A DNA stretch of 64,000 bases from Begonia masoniana (taxonomy: Eukaryota; Streptophyta; Magnoliopsida; Cucurbitales; Begoniaceae). Positions 61,836 through 64,000 of the stretch are shown piece by piece; the stretch's first letter is position 1, and the number at the start of each line of letters is the position of its first letter. The stretch spans positions 29,342,051 to 29,406,050 of the forward strand of contig CM039516.1 of NCBI GenBank assembly GCA_022432975.1, given 5' to 3'. The notes under the pieces are model-generated. The model was given only the letters and a program-made list of their open reading frames with translations. It was not told the DNA's origin and made no database searches. Made by a program: the position numbers and the translations under genes.

Positions 61836-63228
61836 AAACTTATCTGTATGGATGTTCTTAGGGTAGTGTTATGTTTATGACATATGATCAGGGAAGTTCA
61901 ATGAATACTTATAATAAATATTTTTATCATAAAAAATTGAGAGATTGTTAGCTTGATAAGAATTAAACTTAACTATAGTGACGATGATCGTACTTAATTG
62001 AATATTTTAATTCTAAGTTGATAATGAATATTTTTATTTTGGTTAATTTAATTCTAATTTTATATATATTTGCTCTCATTGAAAGTACTCTCGAAAGTGA
62101 TTATTTAGAAGTTTAAAAACGTTCGTTAAATCCTCGTAGTCAATGTCAAAGCTCATAGGACCATAAGCAAAAATTGGTTGAGTGGACGACAAGAACAACG
62201 AATTCGGTTGTTTGTATTAAATCTCGAAAGAGCCAATTTTATGAGGAACACATGTGTGGTCTACCCGATCAAGAATCGATCATCCACGAAACCTCCCAAG
62301 ATCATCAAATATTTGAAGACTGATAGAGAGGTCAACCAAACTATGAAGTGGTTGATCGAGGTGGAACACCAAAATGAACCAGTGGTTGTCAGCAAATGAA
62401 AATTTTTACCATAACGTATACATCATGTGACACAAAAACTACACCTAAAATGCATATGGCAGACGATAATAAGTAGAAGTATTCGGTGCTCAAAGAGCAC
62501 CCCAAAAACAGACACAAAATAACGTAAAACAGAGAAGTGGCAAACAGTGAATGGTGTAATAAAAGAAAATGATACTTAAGCTAATGAGGAAGTGAGCAAG
62601 CTTGCAAACTCTTCAGAGAACGCCTGATGGAATGAAGGAAATGAGATGGAATGGATGGAACTTGGCAGAACAACCTTTGACTAGTTCGAAAGTAACAATG
62701 ACACTCTTCTTAATTCCTACTATTGAATGAGTGAAGAGAGAAAGAAGAGATAAGAACGAATTCAAGTAACCGTGAACTTGAATGGCAATTGGAGGCACAA
62801 TTCCACTCGGATTGCTCACAACCGAGGCAATTAGGTGAAGGTTCAACGAACTCTTCCCTTTTGAAGATAACTTCAATACATTTTCATTTTCATTTTCATC
62901 AAAGGTTCAACAACTCCTCATGTGAGTCAATCCTTGATCATTCAACTTTCTTAAGGGTAAACAAATTATGCAAATGTCCTAAATAATAATAAGGCTATAA
63001 GTTTGCCCAATTACAATCAAAGAAGACTAAAGTTTGTCACATGCAAAGGTTTACTAAACATAAAATATGTGAATAGCTCAGTTACACCATTTGTTAAAGG
63101 GAAGACAAATATTCTCTTCAACGAATCCATTCCAAGCTTTAAGAAAGTCTTTACCTACAAAACTCACAAACCAATTAGAAGACAAAATAGTTAAATTACA
63201 TACCTTGGTTCGTGCTCGACGGTTTGGC
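61836..63228. other. Unclassified AT-rich region
   Basis: No coding or repeat features recognised. Short ORFs at 62178, 62613 and 63003 have no identifiable domain. Confidence 0.45.
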
Positions 63229-63300
63229 TTCATAGTCACATCATCTTCTCCGGGTGATTGAGGATTTTACCTCAAATCTAGTGGTTGGCTCGTCTCGAAG
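63229..63300 (-). pseudogene. Scrap of a G-family gypsy polyprotein tail
   Basis: ACATCATCTTCTCCGGGTGA and the following bases align with 31684-31740 in G (GGTAATTGAAGATTTGTCCTC equivalent). Homology covers only about 70 bp. Confidence 0.6.
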
Positions 63301-64000
63301 TAGGCTACTTCAAAGTGAGATTAAGATCCTTAACTTGATTCTCCAAACATTTAAATTTTAGTACGACTAACATATAATCATCCATTAAAGCACATAATTG
63401 ACATCCTCTTAACGACCAATATTGTTTTTGATAACATAACCAAAATCTGGATGATTGGTCGGTCTCATGTTATAAGCTACAATCAATGATAAAGGTGAAA
63501 AGACCATGAAAACAAGTCTCATCTTCAAATTTTATATATACCATGCATTCGTTCAAAAATAAGTAAGAAACATGAAAGTAATCTGGAAACTTTATCTAAA
63601 AAGCAAGATAGTTAAAATCAATAATAAGACATATGCTTAAGGTATCATTTCCAAACTCATACAACACATGATAATTTAATTCCAAAAATTAATATGCAAA
63701 TACATAGAATAAAAGATGAGTTACTACACATGAGGAGTCTTTCTTTAAAGAAAGGTCACAATTATTAAACCAAAGAAACTATTCAACAATACTATCAAAA
63801 CAATATGCTATCCATCAAATCCTAAATAACCATTCAATCAAAGTATTAGTCGGTACATACCTTGTTGCCGAGATACTAACCAACTCCTTTTTTATCCTAT
63901 AGATGCCGTTCTCCATCAAAGATTCAAGAAACAATAAGGTTCTACAAGGTTTCTTTCCTAATAATAAACATAGCGGAAAAACATAATAAATTCTTTTCCA
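63301..64000. other. Unclassified sequence at the right end
   Basis: No feature supported. It is AT-rich with short ORFs only. Confidence 0.45.

Overview
The window is plant nuclear DNA, probably from a eudicot. The evidence is nested LTR retrotransposons with plant-type initiator-Met primer sites, chromodomain Ty3/gypsy elements, a Ty1/copia element, a hAT element and a secretory class III peroxidase gene with the conserved plant three-intron layout. The species cannot be named from the sequence. The only host gene that looks intact is the peroxidase at 54538-58368. Nearly everything left of 52 kb is mobile DNA. No tRNA, rRNA or CRISPR locus was seen.

Layout. (A) Window start to 18085: an old plus-strand Ty3/gypsy element whose 5' LTR begins outside the window. 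It has lost most of pol, and its 3' LTR was split by solo LTR B (4356-6558) and by complete minus-strand chromovirus C (6983-17111, duplicated site gaaaa). (D) 18613-29563: a decayed minus-strand Ty1/copia element (site ccaaa), split by solo LTRs E (20153-22735, tattt) and F (23397-25893, ccgta). (G) 30855-50058: a decayed minus-strand Ty3/gypsy element with an unusual third segment, flanked by agtta. It is split by near-complete chromovirus H (33537-43715, atgaa), solo LTR I (44947-47034, gtttc) and a 606-bp near-perfect palindrome J (48704-49309, atttg). (K) 50952-51917: a small hAT-type element with 8-bp duplicated sites carrying the 3' end of a leucine-rich-repeat gene. Then come the peroxidase gene, with a large tandem repeat in its third intron, a copia/Sirevirus-like relic (60.3-61.8 kb), a gypsy scrap at 63.2 kb and sequence I cannot classify.

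How the parts relate. Elements A, B, C, E, F, H and I have LTRs that share termini (TGTAACG..C on one strand) and an internal layout, although most of their sequence has diverged. In each, a splice-donor-like CAG/GTAAGT and an acceptor-like TGTAG/GT bracket about 0.45-0.75 kb, next to complementary arms (CCTACAYCACA and TGTGRTGTAGG). One base pair of these arms covaries between families, and several families carry a duplicated module inside. This shared leader structure is the best candidate here for an undescribed element. Palindrome J looks like two head-to-head copies of the end of such an LTR. No gag-pol set in the window is intact: each has stops, frameshifts or active-site changes, many of them G-to-A or C-to-T as expected from methylated-cytosine decay.
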